Source: JAGDMJ01 sp963809695
Lineage (GTDB): Bacteria > Bacteroidota > Ignavibacteria > UBA10030 > UBA6906
NCBI GenBank assembly: GCA_963809695.1
Contig: CAWEKI010000010.1
Coordinates: 646,148 to 710,147 of the forward strand
Length of the DNA: 64,000 nt
Direction: 5' to 3'
The notes below the pieces were generated by a model. The model worked only from the letters and a program-made list of their open reading frames with translations. It did not search any database and was not told the DNA's origin. Shown piece by piece: positions 17,866 to 26,754 of this stretch. The position numbers and the translations under genes are program-made. How positions within the stretch are numbered: the first letter of the stretch is position 1; every line of letters starts with the position of its first letter.

Positions 17866-19393
17866 AGGAGTTCTTGATCCTGAATTTCTCGATACGCCTT
17901 TGCAGCGTATGCCTGTCGATTCCCAACAACCTGGCAGACTTCGAGACATTACCATCACCTTGCTGGAGCACCAAGCAGACCACTTGCTTCTCCAGCTCTT
18001 CAAGAAGATCCCCGCCGGGGCTCATGGTACGAAGCTGTTCCAGTGCAGCAACAAGATGCGTATCGGCTGCGTTTCCACCCCCGATTCCCTGCAATCGCAG
18101 ATCGGAGGGGTTTATATCGCCCGGAGGCGTAAATATGCAGAGCCGTTCGATGGCGTTACGTAGCTCACGAACATTTCCGCTCCAGGGAAACGACTGCAGT
18201 GCTAAGAGGGTATCGTGAGTGAATCGGTGCCGGCCACGGGAAAAATCGTTTAGAAATGCCGCCGCAAGCAGGGGGATGTCCTCGCGCCGTTCCCGTAAAG
18301 GAGGGAGAATGACGGGGACGACGTTCAGCCGATGGAAAAGATCCTCCCGGAACACGCCTCCACTGACGGCCAGCCGCAGGTCTTTGCTGCTTGCGGCGAC
18401 GACACGAACATCCGTGTCGATTTCCATGGATGACCCCAAGCGGTAGAAGCTTCGCTCCTCGAGGCAGCGCAAGAGCTTTGGCTGGAGGCTCAGAGGCATT
18501 TCGGCGATCTCATCCAGGAACAGTGTGCCCTCGTGAGCGAGCTCGAATTTCCCCCTTTGCGGTCCTGATGCGCCTGTGAATGCTCCCCGTTCGTGCCCGA
18601 AGAGTTCCGATTCGAAAAGCGTTTCCGGAATTGCGGAGCAATTGATCGCCACAAAAGGATTCTTCGCTCTCGGACTTTCAAGATGTATAGCCCGTGCCAC
18701 AAGTTCCTTGCCGGTTCCGGTCTCACCCACAAGAAGGACTGTGGCACTGGATGGCGCAACAGCGCTAATCTTCCGCCGAAGCTCCTGAATGCTTGGGCTG
18801 TTACCAAGGATCTCTTTCGCGCCATGTCTCTGATGTAGGGTTGCCGTTAGGCGAAGGTTTTCTTGAAACAACGTCTCGTGCAACCGGACGTGAGTGATAA
18901 ATCTGACAGCGAATGAGGCGATGGTTTCTGCAAGCCGGAGAGCATCTTGCGTGAACTCCGCTCCGCCCCGATAGTTGGTCATGTTGATGATGCCAAGCGT
19001 GTTGCCTGAAGCGGCAAGCGGAACCGCGAGGACAGAACCCATCTCGCACCATCGCGCCGGAGGATCCTTGATATGCAACTCCTCAATTATGTCATGCCCG
19101 AAGAGCGGCCGGCCATGATGCTCAATCCACCCTGCAACCAGGAGATTGAGTCCGTGATCGATTCCGCCGATCGATGAACGGGAACTGCGGACGAGTGTCT
19201 GAACCGTGGCTTTGGAATTGGGATGAAAGAGCAGGACGACCACATGGTCAGCATGGCAGAGCTTGACAGACGTGTCCACAATCCCCGCAAGAACTTCATC
19301 GACGGTCGAAGCTACCCCGACCGATCCTGCCAGGCTGGTGAGTTCCTCCAACTCGTGGATCCGTTGTCGCAGTACGCGCACTTCGTCGCTCAT
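17864..19393 (-). CDS. GAF-domain sigma-54-dependent transcriptional activator
   Basis: A 509-residue activator. A short N-terminal helix (EVRVLRQRIHELEELTSL) leads into a GAF sensor domain (about 20-170). The AAA+ sigma-54 interaction domain follows (about 195-425), with Walker A GETGTGKE, the sigma-54 contact loop GAFTGA, Walker B LFLDEI and an arginine-finger region FREDLFHRLNV. The C-terminus is a Fis-type helix-turn-helix (SARLLGIDRHTLQRRIEKFR). It binds upstream activating sites and drives sigma-54 RNA polymerase in response to a small molecule or redox signal sensed by the GAF domain. It is divergent from the kinase gene, 154 bp apart, so it may control that gene. The stop overlaps a hairpin repeat. 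All catalytic motifs are intact. Confidence 0.93.
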   Translation of the reverse strand: MSDEVRVLRQRIHELEELTSLAGSVGVASTVDEVLAGIVDTSVKLCHADHVVVLLFHPNSKATVQTLVRSSRSSIGGIDHGLNLLVAGWIEHHGRPLFGHDIIEELHIKDPPARWCEMGSVLAVPLAASGNTLGIINMTNYRGGAEFTQDALRLAETIASFAVRFITHVRLHETLFQENLRLTATLHQRHGAKEILGNSPSIQELRRKISAVAPSSATVLLVGETGTGKELVARAIHLESPRAKNPFVAINCSAIPETLFESELFGHERGAFTGASGPQRGKFELAHEGTLFLDEIAEMPLSLQPKLLRCLEERSFYRLGSSMEIDTDVRVVAASSKDLRLAVSGGVFREDLFHRLNVVPVILPPLRERREDIPLLAAAFLNDFSRGRHRFTHDTLLALQSFPWSGNVRELRNAIERLCIFTPPGDINPSDLRLQGIGGGNAADTHLVAALEQLRTMSPGGDLLEELEKQVVCLVLQQGDGNVSKSARLLGIDRHTLQRRIEKFRIKNS

Positions 19394-19472
19394 GGACCCG
19401 TCTTCCGGATGATATTTCCCGAATTCTCACTGAAAGGGGGAACAATGCAGAAGGTCAAAACGTTCATTCGGG

Positions 19473-19488
19473 TGGCACATTGGTTTCT
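19473..19488 (+). promoter_or_regulatory. Possible sigma-54 (-24/-12) promoter before the kinase gene
   Basis: TGGCAC at the -24 position, five bases, then TTTCT at the -12 position, against the consensus TGGCAC-N5-TTGCW: one mismatch, but in the normally conserved GC pair. It lies 60 bp before the kinase ATG and in the gap shared with the divergent sigma-54 activator, which is the context that makes it worth recording. Confidence 0.35.
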
Positions 19489-19547
19489 GCCGAAGTGAAC
19501 GCATATTGGCGACTTCGGGAGAAGTCAAGCCCAAGGGGTCCTCCGCG

Positions 19548-21791
19548 ATGGTCGGTAAGCAATTCTTGCACTACGAAATACTGGAAAAACTGGGGGAAGG
19601 CGGCGCAAGTGTGGTTTACAGAGCGGTGGACCGGCGACTCAACCGTCTTGTTGCGATCAAATTTCTCTCACCTCGCGTTGCAGGTTCCAAAGAGCAGCGT
19701 GCCCGGCTAGAGCGCGAAGCGCGGACAATCTCTGCACTCAACCACCCATCCATCGCAACGTTATTCGACATCGGCACTTATGAGAAACAGCAATTCCTGG
19801 TCCTTGAATACCTCCCGGGAGGGACGCTCAGGAACCAGGTGAAACGCCTCACAAAGGCCGGCCAGTTCCTCCCCTTCTCGACGATACTCGAATATGGCGG
19901 CCAGATCGCCGCCGGGCTCGAATATGCCCATAAACGCGGCATCATTCACCGCGATATCAAGACAGACAACATCATGCTTGCCGAGGACGGAGCCGTCAAG
20001 ATCACCGATTTTGGCGTCGCGAAGCTTCAAGGGATCTCACACCTCACCAAGGAGGGTGAGCCTGTTGGCACTCTCGCATACATGCCCCCCGAACAGTTCA
20101 AGGGGGAAGAGGTTGACGAGCGCGCCGACATTTACTCGTTTGGCGTTGTTTTGTATGAGCTGCTCACCGGGCAGCTCCCCTTTCGGGGCAACAATGAGGC
20201 AACGATGCTATACTCAATCCTCAATGAGGTCCCGCAACCCGTCTCGGCAGCTCGTCCCGAAACTCCGGAGGCGCTCGTTGAGATTGTGTGCCAAATGCTT
20301 AACAAGGAAACCGGTTCTCGTCCCCGGTCAATGGACGAGCTTCAACAGAGAATGCAGGCTCCCCATGTCCGCCAGAAGCTTTCACTTACCCTCGGAGAGC
20401 ATCTTCTTGGAAAAACCGCGTCTGTCGCTGTCATGCCGTTCGCATGCCTCAGTACCGAAAAAGAGAATGAGTACTTCGCGGAAGGCATCACGGAAGATTT
20501 AATCCATGCCCTTGCGCAAATCCCGTCGCTTCATGTGCCGGCCAGGACTTCCTCGTTTGCCCTTCGCGACGAAAAGGACCTTCGTTCCGTGGGCTACAAG
20601 CTCAACGTGCAGCACATTGTCGAAGGGAGTTTCCGCCGTTTCGAGTCGAAAGTGAGGCTAACGGCCAGGCTCGTGAACGTTCACACCGGTTTCGAGGAAT
20701 GGTCTGCCTCCTTCGACCGCGACATGCGCGACATTTTTGCCCTCCAGGTGGAAATCGCACGGACCATTGCAGAGGCACTCCAGGTGGAGCTTGCGAGAGA
20801 ACCAGGCGCGGCGCTTGCGCTCGCCCGAATGACTAATATTGAGGCTTACGAGTTGTGCCTGAAGGGACGCTATTACTGGGCCAGACGTCCGGTAGGAATT
20901 GCGAATGCAATTCAGTACTTCAAGCAGGCTTTGGAACTTGACCCAAATTACACTCCAGCCCTCACCGGCCTCGCGGATTGTTACAACACCCTGGGGGCAT
21001 GGGAAAACGGCTCGGAACCGCCCCGCACGGTCATGCCCCTCGGATTGTCCCACGCTGACAAAGCCTTGAAACTGGAAGAGCACTCTGCGGAGGCCCATAC
21101 ATCAAGAGCATACTGCCTCTTCCACTTTCATCGGGACTGGTTTACCGCTGAACATGAATTTCGCCGGGCAATCGAACTCAACCCAAACTACCCCGCAGCA
21201 CACCACTGGTTTTCCCACTTTTTGACCGCAAGGGGAAGAACGGAAGAGTCCCTGGTCGAGAGCAAGCGGGCGCTGGAACTGGACCCGCTCGACATGATGA
21301 TGAACGTCCACCTGGCATGGCACTATCAACTGGCGGGACAATTTGACGAAGCCCTAAAGCAGTCGTTACGTTCCGTTCGTATGGAACCAGGTTGGCATTG
21401 GTCTCATTTCTTCCTTGGCTGGGCGTACGAACAAAAGTCAAAGATGAGTGAAGCGATCGAGGCTTTGTCAAAGAGCGTTGAGTTCTCCGGCGGTCACACG
21501 GTCATGATGGGCGCGCTGGGCCACGCATACGGGCGGGCTGGTGACGTTGCCAAAGCTCGGGAGATCCTTCACCACCTTACGACTATCGCAAAGTCCAAGT
21601 ACGTTGCATCTTACGAAATTGGATTAATCCACTTTGCGCTCGGCAATCTGGACGAGGGGTTTCACTGGCTTGAAAAGGCCACTGAAGAGCGCTCCGGATG
21701 GCTGGTATACCTCACGCGTGAACCGCGGCTCAAATTTCTTCACTCCGATTCGCGATTTCAAGACCTGATCGAGCGCGTGTCATTGAAATAG
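19548..21791 (+). CDS. Ser/Thr protein kinase with TolB-like and TPR domains
   Basis: A 747-residue soluble kinase. The Hanks-type domain spans about 6-270: the glycine loop LGEGGASVVYRAV, catalytic lysine in LVAIKFL, HRDIKTDNIML, DFG in KITDFGVAKL, and MPPEQF. Residues about 300-440 match the TolB-like N-terminal module often fused to bacterial kinases and adenylate cyclases (VAVMPFACLS, YFAEGITEDLIHALAQI). The rest is a run of tetratricopeptide repeats (for example ALELDPNYTPALTGLADCY, AIELNPNYPAAHHWFSHFL). No transmembrane segment is present, so it is cytoplasmic. ATG at 19548 has AAGGGG upstream; a TTG at 19506 would add 14 residues. It is divergent from a sigma-54 activator and followed by a hairpin. 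The substrate is unknown. Confidence 0.93.
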   Translation: MVGKQFLHYEILEKLGEGGASVVYRAVDRRLNRLVAIKFLSPRVAGSKEQRARLEREARTISALNHPSIATLFDIGTYEKQQFLVLEYLPGGTLRNQVKRLTKAGQFLPFSTILEYGGQIAAGLEYAHKRGIIHRDIKTDNIMLAEDGAVKITDFGVAKLQGISHLTKEGEPVGTLAYMPPEQFKGEEVDERADIYSFGVVLYELLTGQLPFRGNNEATMLYSILNEVPQPVSAARPETPEALVEIVCQMLNKETGSRPRSMDELQQRMQAPHVRQKLSLTLGEHLLGKTASVAVMPFACLSTEKENEYFAEGITEDLIHALAQIPSLHVPARTSSFALRDEKDLRSVGYKLNVQHIVEGSFRRFESKVRLTARLVNVHTGFEEWSASFDRDMRDIFALQVEIARTIAEALQVELAREPGAALALARMTNIEAYELCLKGRYYWARRPVGIANAIQYFKQALELDPNYTPALTGLADCYNTLGAWENGSEPPRTVMPLGLSHADKALKLEEHSAEAHTSRAYCLFHFHRDWFTAEHEFRRAIELNPNYPAAHHWFSHFLTARGRTEESLVESKRALELDPLDMMMNVHLAWHYQLAGQFDEALKQSLRSVRMEPGWHWSHFFLGWAYEQKSKMSEAIEALSKSVEFSGGHTVMMGALGHAYGRAGDVAKAREILHHLTTIAKSKYVASYEIGLIHFALGNLDEGFHWLEKATEERSGWLVYLTREPRLKFLHSDSRFQDLIERVSLK

Positions 21792-21818
21792 CCCACTCCG
21801 ATTCCAGTCCAGAAACGG

Positions 21819-21850
21819 CAAAGCCCCTTCCGTCGACCGGCGGGGCTTTG
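21819..21850 (+). terminator. Hairpin after the kinase gene
   Basis: CAAAGCCCC and GGGGCTTTG, nine-bp perfect stem, 28 bp after the kinase stop. No T-run follows, so it may stabilise the 3' end rather than terminate alone. Confidence 0.6.
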
Positions 21851-22111
21851 AGAGTGTTTGTAGCCTTGGTTTCGTGCTGTCTCTCCCTTCCTATAGGAAT
21901 GGGGAGCCCTCCGCCTCGATCCCAAACTCACGATGGCACTGAATCATTGATTGGGCTCGATGGATCCATAGCGGGGAGGCCAACATTGATGCTCGACCCT
22001 CGTGCATACTGAAGGCCTTGCCACTGATTCGATTTGGCGGACGGTATGCGAAGGTACGAGATGCTAAGAAGAGATTTGACATGTCAACCCCTTCAACCAA
22101 TCCTCTATCGG

Positions 22112-22586
22112 TTACTTCAAGAGAAGGAACCTTCGAGTCTGGACGAAATCCCCCGCTCCGCTCTTGGAGTCGCGCCCGATGGCGGAGTCCAGAGGGCGGA
22201 CCTGCAGGCGGTAGAAGTACATTCCGCTTGATAATCCTGATGCGTCGAACTTGACCTCGTGAACTCCCGCATTCCTTCTCTCATTCACCAGCACGGACAC
22301 CTGGCGACCAAGAACATCGTACACGCTCAGGTTCACCTGTGATGCTCTCGGCAACTCGTACTTGATGGTCGTGCTCGGGTTGAAGGGATTCGGATAGTTC
22401 TGCAGCAACGCAAAGGCCTTCGGCATCTCCTCAGTCGGTTCGACAGCAGTTGTTCCACCTGTACCCTTGAGGTAAACGCTTGTTCTTGGTGCATTCGACG
22501 CATTGCTTGCGAAGATGATTGAGTCTCGAACGATACCAATGGCATGATAGGAGAACGAATCCTGTTGAGCTACGAGCGCGCATCCT
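22112..22586 (-). pseudogene. 3' remnant of a T9SS-exported protein
   Basis: About 155 codons survive. The tail is a complete T9SS sorting domain (LLQNYPNPFNPSTTIKYELP to TRRFLLLK) preceded by a stretch that looks like the end of a beta-sandwich domain (HAIGIVRDSIIFASNAS, SVYLKGTGG). There is no signal peptide or catalytic part. Upstream the frame passes directly into an attC-like hairpin whose translation gives a meaningless Ala/Arg-rich leader, so the 5' part was removed when the neighbouring cassette inserted or by a later deletion. The sorting domain carries a 15-residue in-frame insertion shared with the protein at 48636. Not expected to be exported. Confidence 0.8.
22152..22203 (-). repeat. 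In-frame palindromic insert in sorting domain, copy 1
   Basis: Encodes VRPLDSAIGRDSKSG between RLQ and AGDFVQTR, where the usual sorting domain reads straight through. The DNA is an imperfect palindrome (arms TCCGCTCTTGGA and TCCAGAGGGCGGA). It is nearly identical to 48674-48725 while flanking sorting-domain codons differ more. Confidence 0.7.
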
Positions 22587-22637
22587 GCCTCACGCGCGCG
22601 GACGTGCGCGCTCGTCCGCGCCAACCGGTTGTTAGGC
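22587..22637 (-). other. attC-like integron recombination site
   Basis: Read on the minus strand it starts GCCTAAC (fits RYYYAAC), contains a nine-bp stem GCGGACG.../CGTCCGC in the middle, and ends GTGAGGC, one base from the GTTRRRY consensus. It sits ten bases after the DinB stop codon, exactly where a cassette's attC belongs. No integrase gene is in the window. Confidence 0.6.
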
Positions 22638-22647
22638 CGTTCCTCAT

Positions 22648-23130
22648 TTACGCAGCCGTAGTCCCGGCCAAGGCGCGCTTCAGCAGCGCGATCTGGCCAG
22701 CATGATACATGTTGTGCTGAATGACCCCGATGAACTGCATGTACGCGGTGTAGGGAGCCTCGGGTACGAGGGGGTCATCCAGCCGTTCGACCGGAAAGTC
22801 CCGCACTGCCTGTCGCAGCTTCTTGTTCCGTAGCTTGAGCTCCTGCACCGTCTGCTGCCAGTTCTCCTCGGTTGATGCCGGACATGCAGGCCAATCTTCA
22901 GCCGCCGTAAGCTGGCGCCCATCGCCCGCCAATCTCCGGAGTACCAGGTCATAGTCACTGGCAATATGAAGCACGAGTTCCCAGATGCTATGCGCACCGG
23001 CGATGGGATGGCTCGCCGCTTGCGCCTCGGAAAGGCCGGCCAGCAATTCGAGTACCGATAGCCCGTGCCACGCCTCGCCCTCAAGCACTCGCCTGAGCTG
23101 CTCCTCCAGTCGGTTGACTTCCGTGGTCAT
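22648..23130 (-). CDS. DinB-family protein on a probable integron cassette
   Basis: A 160-residue four-helix-bundle protein of the DinB/YfiT superfamily, whose members use three His to bind a divalent metal and often act as thiol transferases or damage-inducible proteins. Visible metal-ligand candidates are the His in AGAHSIWELVLHIASDYD (about residues 41-58) and the two in IQHNMYHAGQIALLKRAL near the C-terminus. No signal peptide. ATG at 23130 is preferred; a GTG nine bases upstream is possible. It is flanked by a GTTAGGT core upstream and an attC-like site downstream, giving a cassette of about 524 bp. DinB proteins are frequent cassette cargo. Function in this cell is unknown. Confidence 0.85.
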   Translation of the reverse strand: MTTEVNRLEEQLRRVLEGEAWHGLSVLELLAGLSEAQAASHPIAGAHSIWELVLHIASDYDLVLRRLAGDGRQLTAAEDWPACPASTEENWQQTVQELKLRNKKLRQAVRDFPVERLDDPLVPEAPYTAYMQFIGVIQHNMYHAGQIALLKRALAGTTAA

Positions 23131-23153
23131 TCGCTCCACCCACCTTTCTATCG

Positions 23154-23204
23154 ACCTAACATTGCACTGCCCTTCATGTCATGAGGGCCGGGCATGACGC
23201 ATAA
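23154..23204 (-). other. Upstream integron-type recombination core with hairpin
   Basis: On the minus strand this ends in GTTAGGT (fits GTTRRRY), directly before the DinB cassette. Just before that lies an imperfect hairpin (TGCCC...GGGCA enclosing CCCTCATG/CATGAAGGG). The matching RYYYAAC box at the far end is not clear, so the site may be degenerate or half-lost. Confidence 0.45.
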
Positions 23205-23680
23205 CGTTTACCAAAAGCACGCAGTGCAGTTTGCCCCTATGTGAATTACCACCGCCAAAGGGGGTGGCTTCAGAACAGCGTCTCGCCTCTATAAACTACC
23301 CTGGTCCTTTTCCTCCCGCTTCTCTTCCTTTTCCTGGTAGTGGACATATCTGCGGATCGTGCCCATGTAGTCGGACACCGCGACCTTCGGTGGAAACGAA
23401 ACCACCACATGGTAGGTACATATAGTAGATCAAATGCGAGAGTTTCTTATATTTGCTCATGCGATGAATCTACTACCTTTTTCCGGCAAAGCCAACTGTC
23501 ATCACCACTGCCCTAGACAGTGGCTTACTGCTTCTCATGAATCCAAGAAGGCGGGCAGGCACTGATAATTGATCCGTGCTTCCAGTCACGCGGTACGGCC
23601 AATATTGCATTAGCGTTCAGGAATTCTTAAGTTGACTGCCAATTATCCAGAGCACACCTCGGATGATGAAAGGGACACCA
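23205..23680. other. Intergenic stretch without recognisable features
   Basis: I see no supported gene, hairpin or repeat here. Short frames exist on both strands but have no ribosome sites and no coding-like composition. The promoter of the DUF481-type gene must lie in the right-hand part. Confidence 0.5.
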
Positions 23681-24769
23681 ATGAACGCACTGGAGACCAT
23701 AGCCACGAGCGGCAAGTCCGGAACCGTTGCCGCCCGCCCACGCTGGACAGCCGCCCACACCATTCTCCTCGCCTGTTTTTCCCTTATTGTGATAAGCACC
23801 GTGCCATTACTCGGACAGACTGATTCTCTGGTGTTCAAAAACGGGGATGTGATGGTTGGAGAGTTGAAGTCGATGGACCGGGGCGTCGCAGTCATAGGCA
23901 CAAAGTACAGTGACACCGATTTCAAAATCACCTGGCTCGAAGTCCGTCGAGTCTATGCCAAGAAATTCTTCGTTGTTACAACATCGGACGACCGCCAGTA
24001 TTTCGGCAGCCTCCACTCCATAAGTGATGGCAAGGTGAGCGTACGGACTGCAGCCGGTGATACCGCCGAATCCACGCTCGAAGACATTGTATACCTCAGT
24101 CCTGTGGAGGGGACGTTTCTTCAAAAGCTGTCCGCTACTATTGACCTTGGATACAGTCTCACGAAAGCAAATAATTTGAAGCAGTTTACATTAGGGAGCA
24201 CGATTGGATATCATGAGCAAAACTGGTCCACCGATGTTGTTCTCAACTCCCTGAATTCCACGCAAGACAACGTGGAGCCGGTACGACGCACCGAAGGGAC
24301 GGCGAACTACCGGAACAACTTCACGAACTCCTGGTATGCAATGGCAACGTTGTCAGGGCTCACCAACACCGAACAAAAACTCGATCTGCGGCTCAGTGCT
24401 CAACTGGTGGGGGCGAGGTACCTGATGCGTACGAACCGTGGCTATCTGGGGGTGAAGGCGGGAGTGAGCAGGAATATCGAAAAGTACTCAAGCGCAACCG
24501 GCGACCGATACACGTGGGAGGGGGTCCTAGGAGCTGAACTAAATCTCTACAACTCCGGCGATCTCAAATTTCTGACGACCGCCGCGTCATACCCGAGCTT
24601 CACCGAATCCGGACGATGGAGGGTCGACATCAACTGCGATGGGAAATACGATCTCCCGCTCGACTTCTACATCAAATTGGGCATCTCGTTCAACTACGAC
24701 AACCGGCCCGCGCAAGGGGCAAGCCAGACGGATTACGTGTTTCAAACGGGATTCGGTTGGGAATGGTAA
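23681..24769 (+). CDS. DUF481-type outer-membrane beta-barrel protein
   Basis: A 362-residue exported protein. A long N-terminal segment (TILLACFSLIVISTVPLLG) acts as a signal peptide after a basic leader. Residues about 40-135 form two small beta domains (LVFKNGDVMVGELKSMDRG, SDDRQYFGSLHSISDGKV) as in YdiY/DUF481 relatives. The rest is an even-strand beta-barrel with alternating residues (for example LSATIDLGYSLTKANN, TNRGYLGVKAGVSRNIEKY) ending in an aromatic residue (FGWEW), as expected for BAM-assembled porin-like proteins. ATG at 23681 is preferred because AAAGGG lies at good spacing; ATG codons at 23663 and 23666 would add a few residues. A role in envelope stress or salt response is known for some relatives, not shown here. 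Confidence 0.85.
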   Translation: MNALETIATSGKSGTVAARPRWTAAHTILLACFSLIVISTVPLLGQTDSLVFKNGDVMVGELKSMDRGVAVIGTKYSDTDFKITWLEVRRVYAKKFFVVTTSDDRQYFGSLHSISDGKVSVRTAAGDTAESTLEDIVYLSPVEGTFLQKLSATIDLGYSLTKANNLKQFTLGSTIGYHEQNWSTDVVLNSLNSTQDNVEPVRRTEGTANYRNNFTNSWYAMATLSGLTNTEQKLDLRLSAQLVGARYLMRTNRGYLGVKAGVSRNIEKYSSATGDRYTWEGVLGAELNLYNSGDLKFLTTAASYPSFTESGRWRVDINCDGKYDLPLDFYIKLGISFNYDNRPAQGASQTDYVFQTGFGWEW

Positions 24770-25144
24770 AGGAACTGATGCCCCGATTCGAGCAACGTAC
24801 GGGTCTCAGCTCCAAACAAGACTCTTTTGCACGACCCATGCTTTTGAGAGTTGTCTTTGAAAGGCTCATCCTAACCTCCTTGAAGGGTTTTGGCGGCATA
24901 GGCTGTTTGAGTGTAATTGCTCCCGGGTGAGAATGGCATACCGTGCAGATTCGCAGCACAGTTCTTTATTCCGAGCTCAGAGTTCTCCACTGATGATTCA
25001 CACAACCCGCCACGGTGGGCTGCCTCTTTTGCAGCGGGCGGTTGCAGTCCCAACTCGCGTTTGACTCTCGCCTCCCTCCAACCTATCTTGCGGTGTAATC
25101 TTTTGGCCCTTTTGTCCTCATTTTCCCATTGTTGGGGAGCAGCC
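24770..25144. other. Intergenic stretch, no supported gene
   Basis: Minus strand holds a strong AGGAGG with a nearby ATG (about 24870) opening a short frame of roughly 60 codons, and a CxxCH-like string in another frame, but neither has a family match I know. Treated as non-coding. Confidence 0.4.
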
Positions 25145-26272
25145 ATGCACCACCTTAGAGTGATTCACCTCGTCTCGTCCCTTGGCTTCGGAACTTTGCT
25201 TGCGCTCATGGCCCAGCTGGCCACCCCGGGTTGCATGTCGACACAGACGGCATCACCGGCAGCCGAGTCCTTCGATTCGCTCGGCATCTCAATACGCGGA
25301 GTTCGCGAGAGCAATATCAGGATTGCATACCAATACGGTCTCACCGTGGAGGACGCGGCCGACAGCATCATCATGCTCGCAACAGATCCAAGAACGAAGG
25401 TCAACGCTAACCTCTGGAAGATGTACTGCATCCCGGTCATCCGCCAGATCTACTCACAGAGCGATCCCTTCATGTCAGGGTTCGACGGGCTCGCGTTTTC
25501 GATGCAATGCAGGGACTACTTCACCACCGGCATTGGAAAAGACCGGTTCGGTGCGCAGCAGCAAATAGCCATCAACGCTCTCGAGAGCATCGAGCGCAGA
25601 CTGGTCGAGGGAAATCGCCTTTACTTCACGTCGGAAAATGTCGATTCGATAATCACAAAGACCTCCCGATGGGCAGAGAAGAATCCCTTGACGAACCATG
25701 TGTTTGAACGAACGAGCATTGTCAAGGACTTGGATTACCTTCTCGCCCGCCATGACTACTCCATTGGCTCGGCGGTGGGCCGTATTGCCGACGAGGTCGA
25801 CGACCTGTCAGGCAGACTTTCGCTTCTTGCTGCACAGCTCCCCCGGGAAGCACGCTGGCAAGCGGAATACCTGCTCACCGACCTCGCCCTTAAGGATCGG
25901 CTCAATAGTCTCGACACGACAATTGTGGTCCTGAGAGCCACCCTCGCAAGCCTGGAGAAGGAGCTAGGAGCCGGCGGCCTGGCCGTGGACATCAGAAGCA
26001 TCGAACCGCTACGCTCAACTATCAAGGCAGCTCTGGAGCAACTTGGCGGAGAGAGAGCAATTGTCTTGGCTGATATCGATCGTATCCGAGTAGCAACATT
26101 GGTCGATGCAGAACAGGCCGCAAACCGGGCTGTCACAGGTTGGCTGGACCATGCGGATGCGATCCTGGATCGCATGCTCTGGAAGATCGGGACATTCCTT
26201 GCCGTGATCTTCACGGTTTTAGCAATTTTGCTATTGTACGTACGTGAGAGGTCACGACGGCAGCGACGCTAG
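25145..26272 (+). CDS. Putative lipoprotein with C-terminal membrane segment
   Basis: A 375-residue protein of unknown function. The N-terminus has a signal with a lipobox-like end (LLALMAQLATPGC), suggesting lipid attachment at Cys 28 or so. The body is helical with regular acidic/basic pattern and coiled-coil tendency (for example ADEVDDLSGRLSLLAAQLPR, VLRATLASLEKELGAG). One C-terminal transmembrane segment (IGTFLAVIFTVLAILLLYV) is followed by a basic tail RERSRRQRR. Being anchored at both ends would place the helical body in the periplasm, unless the first segment is an ordinary anchor. ATG at 25145 is chosen for GGGGAG upstream and the signal; a longer frame starting at 24917 lacks both. 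No operon partner. Confidence 0.72.
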   Translation: MHHLRVIHLVSSLGFGTLLALMAQLATPGCMSTQTASPAAESFDSLGISIRGVRESNIRIAYQYGLTVEDAADSIIMLATDPRTKVNANLWKMYCIPVIRQIYSQSDPFMSGFDGLAFSMQCRDYFTTGIGKDRFGAQQQIAINALESIERRLVEGNRLYFTSENVDSIITKTSRWAEKNPLTNHVFERTSIVKDLDYLLARHDYSIGSAVGRIADEVDDLSGRLSLLAAQLPREARWQAEYLLTDLALKDRLNSLDTTIVVLRATLASLEKELGAGGLAVDIRSIEPLRSTIKAALEQLGGERAIVLADIDRIRVATLVDAEQAANRAVTGWLDHADAILDRMLWKIGTFLAVIFTVLAILLLYVRERSRRQRR

Positions 26273-26754
26273 GAGACTCACAAAGGGGGTGCACCCCGGA
26301 GAGAAAACAAAAATACCCTGGGTGGCCCAAGGAGATTTGAGGTCAGCAAACCTGCAACCTTCCATAAACTCACAAGCTCTGAAAGGTGAAATTGGCCGTA
26401 AACGTCTTTAAACTCGGAGAATACCTCACGTTGGGCCTAAAGAACCTCGACCAGTTGACTCCCCTCCTTCCCGGGCGCCAACAGAGACGGTGAGACAAAA
26501 CCGAATGGTGATTGACTGTGGAGCCTTCAAGGCGGAGTAGGCACAGCTATCGTTCGAAGTCCCTTGTGTCAGAAACAGGGATTCGCCCGTCACCGGGCAA
26601 TCTGAGGAATCTGGGTGAGTAGCATACTGAGGCAATTCAAAGGCGTCGTCGGATCACGAGTTCCGCGGAGGGTATCAGCTTTCTTGCATGACGCAACCTG
26701 ACGAAGAACACAACTATCGAAGATCGGTTGGCGCTTGTCCTCTGTACATATGGC
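26273..26754. other. Intergenic stretch with small palindromes
   Basis: Contains GGGGTGCACCCC (a perfect 12-bp palindrome just after the lipoprotein gene) and a GCCCG/CGGGC hairpin near 26590. No supported gene. The block around 26400-26640 looks like a relic of a mobile element because it is oddly structured, but I cannot name one. Confidence 0.4.

Noticed and set aside
22112..22624. Frame at 22112-22624 taken as an intact 170-aa gene
   Set aside because: The N-terminal leader is encoded by the attC-like hairpin; only a sorting domain and part of a beta domain remain, without signal peptide.
24690..24959. Minus-strand short frame with a CxxCH-like string (CTVCH) and a perfect AGGAGG nearby
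   Set aside because: No cytochrome context, the AGGAGG serves another frame, and the peptide lacks any other heme-protein feature.
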